Source of the DNA: Parietaria judaica
Taxonomy: Eukaryota > Streptophyta > Magnoliopsida > Rosales > Urticaceae
Reading direction: 5' to 3'
Length of the DNA stretch: 64,000 bases
NCBI GenBank assembly: GCA_954871525.1
Contig: OX940867.1
Coordinates: forward strand, 17,585,343-17,649,342
A program made the position numbers and the translations under genes. The notes under the pieces are model-generated. The model saw only the letters and a program-made list of their open reading frames with translations, did not search any database and had not been told where the DNA came from. Each line of letters begins with the position of its first letter. Within the stretch, counting starts at the first letter, position 1. Shown here piece by piece: positions 1 to 11,459 of the stretch.

Positions 1-1110
1 CAGAGGTTCTATCTCAGCGTCAGACTGCTCTGAATCCGCGGCCTCCCTCGACGATACTCGGCCTAAAGGCACCCCCGGTGGCAAATATCTATATAAGCAC
101 CTTGCCGCTTCTGTGTAACGCTCTCAGAAAACTCTTTTCTGAGAGACCGTTAACCTCTATCTATCTCATCATACGTTCCGGTCCTTTTTAAAATATTTGA
201 CAGTTCGTAAAAGAAATATATAACCGTTTAAATATAGTGCGCTTATACTATTTTGAAAATACTGTCAAGAGTTTAAAACATCAAGACAACCATGACCGGT
301 ACGACATTTACAAGATGTCATCAAAAGACAAATAGCGGAGCTCCTGAGTTTTCAAAAATATAATACAGCAAAATCCCTTAGAGGCTTGTCTCGGATCGAG
401 TCGTTCGCTGTATGTACCGTATACACTGCACTGCCGACCCTACTCCACCCGCAATTAACCGTCTATTCGCTTCTTCCCTGGGTCTACAACACAACTATAT
501 AGGTGAGCTAACGCTCAGTACGTAAAAGGTTTTTATTACTCACGAAAATAACTTTACACCGATCACACCAAAAAGCATAACACGCAATATCGTTTTATTT
601 CGTTTTATGATAATCTGAAATTAATCTATATATATAAAATAATCTTTGGGCCCAGCTACCGTACCAGCGCTTTTCAGCCTATAAAGCCTACGGGGGACCG
701 GGGGCGCGACCCTAACCAAGTTAGCCCGAGGCGAATCACTTTCCGACGTACCATTCTGAGACTACCCGTCTCGGTACAATCGGCGGCTTCGCGTACAATG
801 TATCTCAAGAGACTAACCGTCCCGGCACAGCCACACGATGGGACTTACCATCTCGGTACGGCGCTATTTAATTTTAAAAACATGTTATTCATATTATTAG
901 CTTTACTATAAACGATCTATGAATGAATGATATAGAAGTAAACATTTGAAAATATGCAAACCAGAAAACAAGTTGCGCACACGTATTTCACACCACACAA
1001 AAAGACGAAATCACACTTTATTATTGTTGTGCTGTAGGAGTACTTTTACGTACCTTACTCTTTACGTTTCCTTAAAAACACGGGGCGACGCTTCGTTCGG
1101 GCACATAACA
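1..1110 (-). mobile_element. Degenerate LTR fragment, probably Ty3-type
   Basis: This stretch is richer in GC than the kilobase after it and has no convincing ORF. On the minus strand it shows patterns seen again in the better preserved LTR pieces at 15.2-17.3 kb: a block near 502-521 with paired 'gagct..ctcag' words, and repeated phrases such as 'gtctcggtac' (767-776 and a variant near 852). The paired words resemble the U5 part of chromovirus-type LTRs. No terminal TG/CA pair or target duplication was found, so the boundaries are approximate. It could be another kind of repeat. Confidence 0.33.
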
Positions 1111-2348
1111 CCTGATATTTAATTCTTTAAATATCAGTTTCTAACTCAATGAAGTTCTACTTATGCACGCCTTCTAACAACTCAAGTTATCAATATAACT
1201 CTCTAAGCTCAAAATAGCTATTCCACAAACATAGATTCATGGCAAACAAAGTTTCAATAACTCACTTTCAATTTTACTAAAAACAGTCTATGTTAATCTC
1301 TAGAAATAGCCACGAGTCTTACTGTATAACACTTGAAATCTTATATACTGTCGTAATACGATATTTCAATGCACAAACATACTTCCTTAGTATTTTAAAT
1401 CATTTTGACTATGAAGCTATTACATGTCCCTGGCTTGCTGTGTATGCATATCGATAAATACATATACTTCATAATGTGCTCATAAATAAAGGCTATGTTG
1501 TACATGATATATATATATATACACATATGCAACCAAGTTTTATATTCTATATACATATAGAAAGGGAAAATTAGAATCGTATTTATTTCAAATACTAACC
1601 ATATCAAAATAAATAAAATTTCAAATTGCCACTTGATTAAAATATGCAACATACTCTGTTAGTAATTATCAAACATCTATATGACTAAAATTATATTTAT
1701 CATACAATTTCACAAACACATAGACCCCATGACTATTTTTGACAAAATATAAAAAAAAGCCCAAACATTTCTATCACCAAATTAAAGACAAGCACTAGCT
1801 TTTGCCCTAACACATATCGATACCATGTCTTATTAAATAGAACCCATTGAATCTCTACACAAACCTAATAAATCAGTATACATATGTAGTCAAATCTGGT
1901 AAAAGTTATTTGAAGAACATCAATGAGAAAGTTCAAAAAAAATTTCTTTTACCTAGGATTGAGAGAATTGAGTTGGGAGGTATGGAAAAGCCATCAGAGT
2001 TTGCGAATCGTTCGGGACGGAGAACAGGGCGCTGCAATGGAAGTAACCTTGAGCTGGGCAGCAAAACGAAACCCTTGCTCCAGGGCTCGTCGGACAACAA
2101 AACGCCTCCAAATTAGGTAAGCAGAGACTGATTTCGTAAGGGATATAATGGAAAAAAAAAAAGAGGAGATGACAAGGCTTTGATGAGGGTAGAATAAAAA
2201 TGAAGTCAGATTAAGAGAGAAGCAAGGAAGGGATGCAATAGAGAGAGAGAATGAAGAGTTGTCGATGGAAGAGAAGGGAAGAAAAAAGAAGAAGGTGGTG
2301 ACACCTGTTTTATGACTAAGCTTACAAGTTAATTGACACGTAGAGAGG
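1111..2348. other. AT-rich intergenic stretch
   Basis: No supported gene. It contains a short TA microsatellite near 1508-1522 and a small GC-richer patch at about 2000-2110 that is open in several frames but short and unrecognised. A purine-rich run lies at 2150-2350. Confidence 0.5.
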
Positions 2349-3008
2349 TTAGAAAAAAAAAATAAGCAGATTTTTACACACATCCTCCTCGTGGTCGAGA
2401 GGGGAAGGTTGTCCCTGACCAAGCAATATACTGGTGGCGTTGTACAATAACCGAGTTATCAAATCTACACAGTGCGATAGATTTTGTTGATCCGATGCCG
2501 AATGAGGAGTGGTCGCCGTCTCATTTTCCCGTCGTTCAACCCTCCGACGCTTGTTCGGGGTTTTGGACGCCGAGACGGGAGCTGAGGAGTGGGTACTCTG
2601 TCTCTTTCTTGAGACATGTGGCGGTGATGATCCACTATCGGACGTGCTCTGGCTCTCAACGTACCGTCGGTTGTGACGTGGGCGTCCAGACGCCGAAACA
2701 GGGCTCGGTCTCTTATCTTCGCATCGTTGGGACTTGGAAACCAACTTCTTCTCTCTTGGAGAGGGTGAAGGCGATTTACGTTGACTCCCGGAGTATGTTC
2801 TCTGTGCCGCTCTACGGGGAGGAGCATTCTCTTCCTCTCCCGGCCGTTTTTCCCGCGCAGGTGCCGGAGGGGGAGGCGTCTGAATGATCCGCTCACCTCT
2901 CTCCAAGAAATCCACGAGCGTCTTAAAGTTCAAGTTTGGAGACTTTACAGGCGGCGGGAGAGATTGAATGGACGATGTCGCTTCTTCCTCTGGTGTGGGA
3001 AAGAGCAT
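2349..3008 (-). CDS. Hypothetical basic, Pro/Ser-rich protein, possibly nuclear
   Basis: A 219-codon open frame in a locally GC-richer patch; I do not recognise the family. The protein has three parts: an acidic start (residues 1-60, with a Pro run near 44-50), a Ser/Pro/Arg/Lys-rich low-complexity middle (about 50-165) with a possible nuclear localisation motif KRRRVERR at 153-160, and a more ordinary tail (about 175-205) with hydrophobic positions that could form a helix. The start is the first ATG in the frame and is not otherwise supported. The last residues run into a T-rich tract, so the true end may be a splice site. The opposite strand is also open for 130 codons, which weakens the case. 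It could be a gene fragment, part of a transposon, or chance. A minisatellite starts 19 bp beyond its ATG. Confidence 0.33.
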   Translation of the reverse strand: MLFPTPEEEATSSIQSLPPPVKSPNLNFKTLVDFLERGERIIQTPPPPAPAREKRPGEEENAPPRRAAQRTYSGSQRKSPSPSPREKKLVSKSQRCEDKRPSPVSASGRPRHNRRYVESQSTSDSGSSPPHVSRKRQSTHSSAPVSASKTPNKRRRVERRENETATTPHSASDQQNLSHCVDLITRLLYNATSILLGQGQPSPLDHEEDVCKNLLIFFF

Positions 3009-3026
3009 ACTCTTTTGTTCCTGTAA

Positions 3027-3325
3027 CCGCTATCATATCTGCTATACCGCTAAAACGACTATAACCGCTATGTTACCGCTATCATATCTGCTATACCGCT
3101 AAAACGACTATAACCTCTATGTTACCGCTATGATATAACCGCTATGTTACCGCTATCATATCTGCTATACCGCTACAAGTGACTATAACCTCTATGTTAC
3201 CGCTATTATATAACCTTTATGTTACCGCTATCATATCTGCTATACCGCTACAAACGACTATAACCTCTATGTTACCGCTATGATATAACCGCTATGTTAC
3301 CGCTATCATATCTGCCACGTGTAGA
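3027..3325. repeat. Compound minisatellite (49-bp unit, then 74-75-bp units)
   Basis: The word 'ccgctatcat' recurs at 3027, 3076, 3150, 3225 and 3300, giving spacings of 49, 74, 75 and 75. The longer spacing is the 49/50-bp unit plus a 25-bp half-unit built from the same words ('accgctatgtta', 'gatataacc'). This is a two-level repeat that expanded after the half-unit was added. No coding role is visible. Confidence 0.85.
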
Positions 3326-4551
3326 GCAACTGACCTCTGGAGCACTTTTCAAAATAACGGGGGTGATATCTTCGAACTCCTTATGCTTTGTCCCGATTGG
3401 CCTAGTTTTCCATATACACATACGAGGTGCGCCGGCGGGCGCTTCTCGAGGGTCAGCTAAGTACGCTACCACCGTCGGCAAACACTCATACGCCAAAAAC
3501 TGCATGAAGTTTGAATGTTAATTTGAATTATGTGTAACAACCATTTATGCGGTGAAAATAAATAGATTCAAACACTTTAACGAACCCCAGAATGGTCATA
3601 TCTACACAATTTAGTTTTTTCTCCATTGAAGATGATTAGTATATGCCGGAGAACAACAGAAGACGATGATCGGTTCCGAAATATGCTTCCTGTTTTCTGG
3701 TTGCACGTCTCGAAAATGGTCGTTTATGCAGCAGTCGGAAGGAAAGACAAGAGAGGCACGAAAGTATGCCGTCAGTTGTTGGAAGGAGGTCGGAGGATGA
3801 ATCGTCGATGGCGGTGGAAGGATCAAAGAGGGTCGGTTTTGGAGGGAAAACGAGGGGAAGAAAAAGAGGTATGTTTGAGAGAAAATAAGAATAATATTAT
3901 AAAATCTTACTGTATCAACTGCCGCAAAGGGTAAATTCGAGATTTCGTAAAATACAATGTAAACCAAAAAGGTAAAATCGTCATTCCAAGTTCTTTAGAT
4001 TTAAAAATAATGCAAAAAAAAATAAGGGATTTAAAAATAAATATAAAAGAAATAACAAGTTATAACGAGGGTATGCAGCGAAACAACATATCATAAGATC
4101 TTTCAGCCAATTCTTTCCGTAATGGACTGGCGGGCTTACTCCACTCAACAGCTACTATAAAACAAAAAAGAGCTTACGTAATGTTGTTAAGAATATTAGT
4201 AAGAAGTACACGTGTCATGACGTAATTATAATATAATATATATGTTTATATGAATTAAAAAGTAAACACATGACAAAACCGAAAATGAAAAACCAGGTCT
4301 GAAAGGACACCACGTGGAGCATCAGAAAGAAACATATCAGTGTTGCATAATCATTATGTTTATTCGTCTTTTTTGTTTTTTTTTTGAAAGAATGTTTATT
4401 CGTCTTTTAAGGTGCTTTTTGAACTAATCATATATGTATATATCACGCGTTCTGTGAGTGTTTCAGTATATATCTTATCATATAAAATAAGTTAAATAAT
4501 CATATAAATGTAGTACTAAATACTAATCCCATTTCTCGTGAGCATGACATA
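3326..4551. other. Intergenic stretch without a supported gene
   Basis: Short frames are open on both strands at 3.3-3.5 and 3.6-3.95 kb, each about 75-118 codons and overlapping one another in antisense. None shows a recognisable domain. The rest is AT-rich. Confidence 0.45.
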
Positions 4552-4559
4552 CACAACAC

Positions 4560-5895
4560 CAGAGCGGTGCTTGAGGGGAGGCGGAGTAGGCGCGCGCCTT
4601 TAGTAAAAAAAATTATCTCAAATTTAGGGGCCCCCAAAAATTAAATTTAAAGACCTCAATATCACATAAATAAATAAAAATAGAATCACTTAAATTAAAT
4701 TTAAGGGCCCCCAAAAAATTATTTAATATTAATATTACTTAAATCAAATTTAAGGGTCCTAAAAAAGTTAATTAATATCACTTAACTTTCATAAATGGGC
4801 CCTTACCTAATTTTCCAATTAATTAGGACCTCTAGTTTTTATTCTATTATACTCTTTAACATTTGGGCTTTAATTCTCAAATTACTATAGCGATTATTTG
4901 CTTCCCTTCCTATATTCATAATCCTAAAAGTCTCTTGCAAATTGAATTCCCAGTTTTTGCAAACATTGTAACCACCATCGAGTGTCAACGATGTGGCTTT
5001 GTGCTCAATCACCATGGGTACTTCTTAGTCTAATTGAAATTTAAAGAAAGAAGCCCTCGTTGTTAGCCATCATTATTCTTTTTGCTTCCTGGTCGATATT
5101 TGGAGTTCGCATATTTGGAGAAAGAGAGCAGGGACAAAGCCTAGGTAAGTGTTTCTAAAATTGATATTTGACTAGAAAAAAAATATGATTTTAAATATAT
5201 TTATTTTTGTATCTAAATCTGAATTCAATTTTAACCAGATAAACGGTGCAAGAAAGAAGCGAAGCGAATTGTTGTCAAAATTGTCACAATTAAAAGCGAA
5301 ATCATTACTGATTGGTGGTATGAATTTATTAAATGTTATGTTAGTATAGATTAATTATTGTAATGATGCAAAATTAAACAGAATTATTTTTATTTTTTGT
5401 ATTGATAGGATTTACAAAGAGTTCAAATAGAAAATACAAGTAGGGGGCAGAAAAAAGAAAAGAGAACTTGAAAAAAGATGTTTCACGTGCCAACCGACAG
5501 GAAGCGAGTGATCGATGTTTTGAATTACATACAAGAATTAGATTGTAGTTATCCAAATGCTTGGATTGCCTACCGGTCACAGCTGCGCATGCAGAAAGAA
5601 GCTTCTCAAAGTTAAAATTGATCAAGACGAATCTTCGATCAACCATGTCTCAAGATTGACTGAGTGATTTAGCTACATTGTCTATCGAAAAAGACATGGT
5701 CGAGAAAGTCGATTATGCAGATTTGATTAGCACTTTTGCTTCTAAAAATGCTAGAAGCGTCTTATTTGAATGAGAATTTATTTATTATATAAATATTGTA
5801 TATACTTTTGTATCAAAATTAATTTTTGCAATAAAGGTAGAGGGCCCCCAAAATTCTCTTCGCCTAGGACCCCCAAAATCTCAGGCACGGCCCTG
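4560..5895 (+). mobile_element. hAT-superfamily transposon, internally deleted
   Basis: The element is bounded by perfect 8-bp duplications CACAACAC at 4552-4559 and 5896-5903, the target size typical of hAT transposons. The termini are inverted: the left end begins CAGAGCGGTGCTTGAG, and the right end read on the minus strand begins CAGGGCCGTGCCTGAG (13 of 16 positions match). Subterminal runs of 'gggggcccc' type occur at both ends. At 1336 bp it is much too short for a complete element. It keeps only the transposase C-terminus, which is listed separately. Confidence 0.92.
5518..5773 (+). pseudogene. hAT transposase C-terminal (dimerisation) remnant
   Basis: Translation gives the characteristic end of a zinc-finger-BED/hAT transposase: a stretch with AERSFSKLKLIKT at about 5585-5625, then LSIEKDM and a terminal YADLISTFASKNAR block ending at a TGA (5771-5773). 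This is the hATC dimerisation region. It is broken: the upstream segment (VLNYIQELDC, from 5518) is in a different frame from the AERSF segment, so a frameshift lies near 5573-5580, and an in-frame TGA follows STMSQD near 5656. The DNA-binding and catalytic parts are missing. The product cannot be functional. Confidence 0.85.
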
Positions 5896-5903
5896 CACAA
5901 CAC

Positions 5904-6217
5904 CAATTACACACTTGAAACACGTGCGTATATGTCACACATGGGAAGATGTGTATTCACCCTAAAAAAATATATACAAAATACAAAGTCCAAAATGCAT
6001 GGGAAGATGTTGATTCACCCTAAAGGAGTAGTTAACTTTAGGTGCATCGCTATTGACAAAAGTTGTAATATTTATTATAAATAAAGGAAATTAACAAAAT
6101 ACTTAGTTTGTTACAAATTTGATTAACAAAATACTCATAGTTTTATTAATCCAATTCATACCTATTTTATCATCATTTTTCTTAAAATACCCTTTATCTC
6201 TTTCTTGCTCTCTTCAA
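5904..6217. other. Short AT-rich interval
   Basis: No gene or repeat recognised between the right hAT target duplication and the hairpin at 6218. Confidence 0.4.
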
Positions 6218-6523
6218 AATTATATATATGTGATTTTTCACATATGTAATTTTAGTTACTATCTCTATGAAAATTACATAAAATATAATCTTAGTTACAT
6301 ATATATAATTTTGGTTACTTATCTACAATTTAATAATGTATTTAACTTTAGGTACTTATATGTAAAATATAGTTACATATAAGTACCTAAAGTTGAATAT
6401 ACGTAAGTATATTACAGATAAGTAATCAAAATTACAAATATGTAACTAAGATTACATTTATGTAACTTTCATTAGAGATAAGTAACTAAAATTACATATG
6501 TGAAAAATTACATATATGTAATT
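6218..6523. mobile_element. 306-bp hairpin (fold-back MITE)
   Basis: Two arms of about 145 bp are near-perfect inverted copies around a short centre near 6360-6375. The outer left sequence 'tatatatgtgatttttcaca' pairs with the right end '..tgtgaaaaattacatata'. The innermost arms contain 'aactttaggtacttatatgt' and its complement. There is no coding capacity. The length, AT-rich composition and full-length pairing fit a MITE. I could not fix a target duplication, so the superfamily is not assigned. Confidence 0.8.
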
Positions 6524-6725
6524 ACGAAAAAAGCATTACTTCAAAATACATCGAACCTACATCCTTCCACATACCATTGGATTATCTTTTTTTTCACAAA
6601 TTGTTTTACGCCAATTTTTATATTCAAGTCGGAGTTGTAAGAGAGAATATTAAAATAAAAAAATAAAAAAAAGTAAATTATTAAAGAGTATTTATATATC
6701 AAATTATTAAAATGAGTAATTTATT

Positions 6726-7265
6726 GTGAGTTTAAGCCTGACTTGGCTCAACCCCTAGCAGAGATCTCCCTAGCAGAGATTTTCCCACCAGAGATCTCCC
6801 CACCAGAGCTTCCCCTAGCAGAGAAGGGCCGAGCAGAAATGCTCCTACCAGGAGTGCCCCCGGGCAGAAGTGGTTTCCTAGAAGAAGAGCCCCGAGCAGG
6901 AATGCCCCGGGCAGAAATACACCCTAGCAGCCCTACTAGGGACACCCGACCAGAAGTCATCGGAACCCATTGTAGAAGGTGCCAAACTTGAGGAGCAAGT
7001 TTGGAGATTTGATTTGATTTGGTTCCCTGATTCCGTTAGGATTCGAATGTAAATGTAGAATATTTGATTAAGTTTATTTTAGAAAGTTTAGCTAAGGTTT
7101 CGTTTTCTGGTCCCCTATAAATACTAGTGTTAGTCTTTATTTTTGTAACTCCTGTTTTGTATTTTTTCCATTCGAATTAATCAAAGAGAATCATTTCTCC
7201 CAAAAGTTTTCTTCTTCCTTTATTTTGTTCTTCGTGTATTGTTCTTTGGTTGCACATCCAAACAA
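6726..7265 (+). mobile_element. LTR-like block (solo LTR or fragment)
   Basis: The left part (6745-6960) is GC-rich and repetitive, with 'cctagcagagat' and 'cccgggcagaa' words recurring. It is followed by a TATA-like box in 'cccctataaatactag' (about 7112) and a T/C-rich leader with 'tcattctccc'-type words up to about 7265. This order (repeat-rich U3, TATA, pyrimidine-rich R/U5) is what plant LTRs look like. No internal region or primer site follows and no clear target duplication was found. The ORFs here on both strands reflect the repeats. Confidence 0.5.
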
Positions 7266-8510
7266 TTGGAACCAACATTTATTAAGTAGTTTAATTCATA
7301 AATATTCTAATAAAATATTTGAGTATTTCAGTAATTCACCGATAAATATTAGCAACACTGATATGTTTCTTTCTGATGCTCTACGTGGTGTCCTTTCAAA
7401 CGTGGTTTTTCATTTTATGTCATTCAACGGTCAAGCTTAAAAATCTTGCCATGGCATCCTCTCATAGTAAGAAAAGAATGAATGAGAAATTTACACGTGT
7501 CATTAAGAAATATAATCATGTCAAATTGTCAATGATGCCACTATTAATCCATCTTAATAATGAGCTCAAGAGAAGACGAAGACTCGGTCGATATGAAGTC
7601 TGTTTGAAGAGAAATTCATATATAATGAAGCTTTGGTTCCTCTTTGTTAACCAATCACTGTACGTATAGTATACAGTTGTTATAGTCCAATCTCTTTGTT
7701 AAAAATAATTATTTTTACTACAGATTGGATAATTATTTTTTATTTAACTAAATAAAAAGTTTTGTACGTGGAAATAATTGTTGTGAGAAAGCTTTCTCGG
7801 ATTAGAATAGTTGTTTCTACATTATTTTTGTATTGAATGTTTTTAGCCTTGGTTCCGATGTGTTCTTGTAAAAGTGTTTCCATTTACAAGGAGATGAGAG
7901 GAATCAAATATAATCGAACATAAAATTTTAATTGTTGGGAGAAAAAGAGAGAATTGCGAAATATATAAATGAGGAGATTAACTAAGCATCCCTTGTAAAA
8001 ATTTGCATCCCGAAAAATCCTAATAGTTGTTTTCGAAAAAGCTTAATTTGGTGGATTTTCAATCAGTTCCGGTTCCGGTTATTACTATAAAATCAATGTG
8101 GAAATCTTCATTATTATAGTATAACTCGAGAAATAATTTTCTTGCCAAAATTTAATTATTATTGATTGATAGTTTGATACAACTTGCAGTAATAACTATA
8201 TGTTTTGAATTACTACTGTCGTACTTTCAAATTATGTCGTTTATTTATGGTTGTTGCTCTAATATCATTACGACTTTTCTGTCGTTTTTCTGTTTCGTCC
8301 TCGCTTCCGTTTATGTTATTTGTCGTTTTGTAAGTTGTCATTTTATCTATCATCTCAAACTGTTGGCTCGCTTTTTTTTTCTTTCTTTTGGGACCAAATT
8401 TTATGATTCGACCTTTTTATAATATAAATATACAACCTTATTGTTTTGAATATTTGCAGATTTTTTCAAAGATAAAAAGATACATTAAGGTGAAAAATTA
8501 GCTACGAGCA
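7266..8510. other. AT-rich intergenic stretch
   Basis: No supported gene. Frames of 70-97 codons at 7225-7669 and 8162-8422 have no recognisable domain and unbiased composition. Confidence 0.45.
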
Positions 8511-8513
8511 TTT

Positions 8514-9036
8514 TTCCATTCATTCTTCGACTCGAGGGAGGCATTGTTGCTGTTTAATACGTGCTTCGGTTATCTTATCGGCCACATAATCGAGTCGAAA
8601 GGTGTTGTGTCGGTTTTTAAACTTCTTCGTGATAGACCGGATTTGAGTACGGTATTTGCGAGTCGCTGAAAAGCTTAGTAAACAATGATGGGACCCTAGA
8701 CAACTTATCGAATACGTTGAAACTGTCTGTTTCCGAGAGAATTGCGTCGGCCTTGCTTTGCCGGAATCTGAAAACTCCGAGTACAGGATATGTGGTAATA
8801 TTTTGTTTATCTGTTAATTTGTTCGACTTCATTTACAGTATTTATGTATTTTTCACATTGTTTATCTGTGACATTTCTTTTTTTGCAGGGGAGAGAGAAG
8901 GGAAATCATTGTTAAAATAGTGATAGACCCGAGCTTACGAAGCCCGTATCTTGACAGACAAGCGAAGAAATGGCGCCAAGGGCAAGAAGGTCATTTAAAG
9001 GTTCTCAATTACGTCTTTGATTTTCAAATAAAGACT
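8514..9036 (+). pseudogene. Decayed exon pair of an unidentified gene
   Basis: The frame from about 8514 to 8669 reads like real protein (for example LFNTCFGYLIGHIIESKG and VVSVFKLLRDRPDLSTVFAS) and ends at a TGA. A second coding-like segment follows to about 8794, then a plausible intron (donor 'gtaata' at 8795, T-rich tract, 'tttgcag' acceptor ending 8889). A further segment contains IVKIVIDPSLRSPYLD and RQAKKWRQGQEGHLK and stays open to about 9036. Frames shift between the pieces. I do not recognise the family. It could be an old gene fragment, perhaps carried by a transposon. Confidence 0.4.
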
Positions 9037-10652
9037 TGATTGACCTTTAATTGATCAGATTTTATTTCTAATAAATGTCTTTTAGTTTGTTTAAACCTTA
9101 ATTGTTGCTATTTCCTTTTTTAGTTGCTGAGTCGTGTTTGACCATGTGGGTCAACCTCTGTTATACGCCGAGTGAGCAGCTAGGAATAGGGCTTTTGTGT
9201 ATTGTTTAGTCTTTGTGTCCCTCTCTTCACTTGGCCGTGCTCTCGAATTCACGCGCCAAGAGTTATTGTGATTATTGAATAATAAAGTATCCGGAAAGTA
9301 TCAACGTCTTTGTTTGTTATTATACTTTGATTAATTTTCTTGTATGTTCTCATCCAGGCTGCATGTCCCAAAAGTCGGTCAATTTATAGTTTCGTAGATT
9401 TGCTCTACGGCGGTCGAAGCCGCTGAGCTACAATCTTAGGTTGCTCCCATAACGGTTAGCTTTCTCGGATTTCATTTGGTTATTTGTATTTTCAGGAAAT
9501 AAAAATAACGTGTTATATTGATTCTAGAAATAACTATAGTAATGTGTTGTTTGTTGTCTGTAATTAGGAAATAGAAATTAGTAATTATTCAATCCCTATG
9601 ATTATGCAGCTTAGGGTCTGCAATTAACGTTTACCACCATAAATCTGGACACCGTAACTGGTTAAATCTGGAACGTCGAGTCAAAATGTGATAATCGGGT
9701 TTTAGTGGTACTGGTTTTCCTCAAATTAGTTTTTCACTTTTTCGTATTTCTTCTTGTCTTAGCTATGATTTTAGTTAACATATGTTATTTTCATTTCCTT
9801 CTGAATTTCCCATGTTATATTTTGATGGAATAGTTATATGATTTGAATTTTGAACATTGGCCCATTTATTTATGATTCATTTTGATGTTTGATTAGTTTA
9901 ATAACTAATTAGTTCAATCTTATATATTGCAGAACTTTGTAGATTTAACTGGAAGTGAATAGGCTTGGCAGACTCTTCGCTGTGTTCTTGATGCACTACG
10001 CGAACCTGCACTGCAGATTCCGGAGTTTGTATAAAAGCGTATTGGATTTTTGTAAATAAAATTTTCGGTAACACATTATTTAAGTTTTCTCACGTTTACT
10101 TCACGTGCAGACGTTTGTTATCTTAATTTTATCATTTCCTCGATTGAATATTTTCCTTTCTAATTACTCATACTCCATACTCTAAGTTGCAAGAAAGAAA
10201 ATCTCCATGCTGTATATTTTCCTTTCTAATTTTTTTTAATTGCTGAAAACTTCATTCATTAGTTGTTCATCCTTGAATTTCGTTGGCTTAAATTGGTATC
10301 GAGGCGTTCTTATATGGCATTTACAAGACAAGAAGCTAAATTTTGTTCGCCGAGTAAAAATTTAAACGTTTTTACTCTTCTTTTTACGGGTTAAACGTGT
10401 AACAAATGTGTGCAACTCTGCTGCAGTTAAATGGCCTAGGGCAGCAAGCCTCTTATCTATGCCCCTGATTTGAAACCACTTTTATTTTTTGTCCGGCAAA
10501 CTTTAGGCGTTCCGAACGGAGATGCATTGGGCGCCAGAAAGTAAGCCTTAGTTATTTATTTGCTAGACATAGATCTCAGTTTTTTTTAGAAATCCCCAAA
10601 TTTATGAAGTGTTAGTTATTATTATTATTATTATGTCGCGGTTTGTCATATG
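9037..10652. other. Intergenic stretch, partly LTR-like
   Basis: No ORF of note. Around 9120-9480 there is a GC-richer patch with short coding-like pieces, possibly the tail of the decayed gene just upstream, but no frame holds. The remainder is AT-rich unique-looking sequence. Confidence 0.4.
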
Positions 10653-10660
10653 ATTCAGCA

Positions 10661-11451
10661 CAGTGGCGAGGCCACTAAGGCCCAACAGGGGGCAACTGCC
10701 CTCACTTGACTGGCTCAGTATCTCACATAAAGCCCATATCAACCCCCTGTTATTTTTATATTATTTTGTTTCATTTCCTGCAGATTTCCCTCTCTCTCTA
10801 AACATTAAATAAATATAACTATACACCATGTCACTACCTGCAAGTTTAAGCTTTTTGCCATAATTACAGACTATATCCTTCAACTTCAAGTTTTAATTGA
10901 TTTACAAGTGTTTCAATTTTTCATATTTGTCTCTGTATTTTCTCCCAATTCATTTAAAAGACTCATGTTTTTTCCCCCTATCTTGTTTCTTTTTGCCTTT
11001 GAGGATATTGTACTTTAAATATAATGTTCCATTATTACTTGAAGTATTTTATTTCTACTTTGTTTTTTTTCTTTTTTATTTGATTTAATAGATCCGAATT
11101 GAATGTTTGTTTTGGCCTTTGGAGGACATTGTACTTTAAAAATAATGTTCCATTAGTACTTAAAGTATTTTATTTCTACTTTGTTTTTTTTTTCTTTTTT
11201 ATTTGATTCGAATAGATCCAAATTGAACACCGATTTTATGAAGAAAAAAAATTTCAATAAATACCCAAACCTGTAGAAAGTAAAATATTTTGCTGGTTCT
11301 AAATCGGCTATGAATGTTGTGATTGATACTCAACTTGAAGAATTAAACGATCGATTTGACAAAGTAACTACTGAATTATTGTTTTTTCGATAAATTTTGA
11401 CTTCGTCATTGAGTTTTCGCCCCCTTTAAACAATTTCTGGCTTCGCCACTG
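10661..11451 (+). mobile_element. Short hAT-superfamily transposon
   Basis: Perfect 8-bp duplications ATTCAGCA flank it at 10653-10660 and 11452-11459. The inverted termini are CAGTGGCGAGGCCA at the left and CAGTGGCGAAGCCA at the right end read on the minus strand. The 791-bp element holds a tandem duplication with a period of about 121 bp ('attgtacttt' at 11007 and 11128). Near 11281-11393 there is a transposase scrap containing VVIDTQLEELNDRFDKVTTE, a pattern seen in the C-terminal half of hAT transposases. It is non-autonomous. Confidence 0.92.
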
Positions 11452-11459
11452 ATTCAGCA

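Noticed and set aside
6743..6991. Overlapping ORFs on both strands
   Set aside because: Products of short GC-rich repeats within an LTR-like block.
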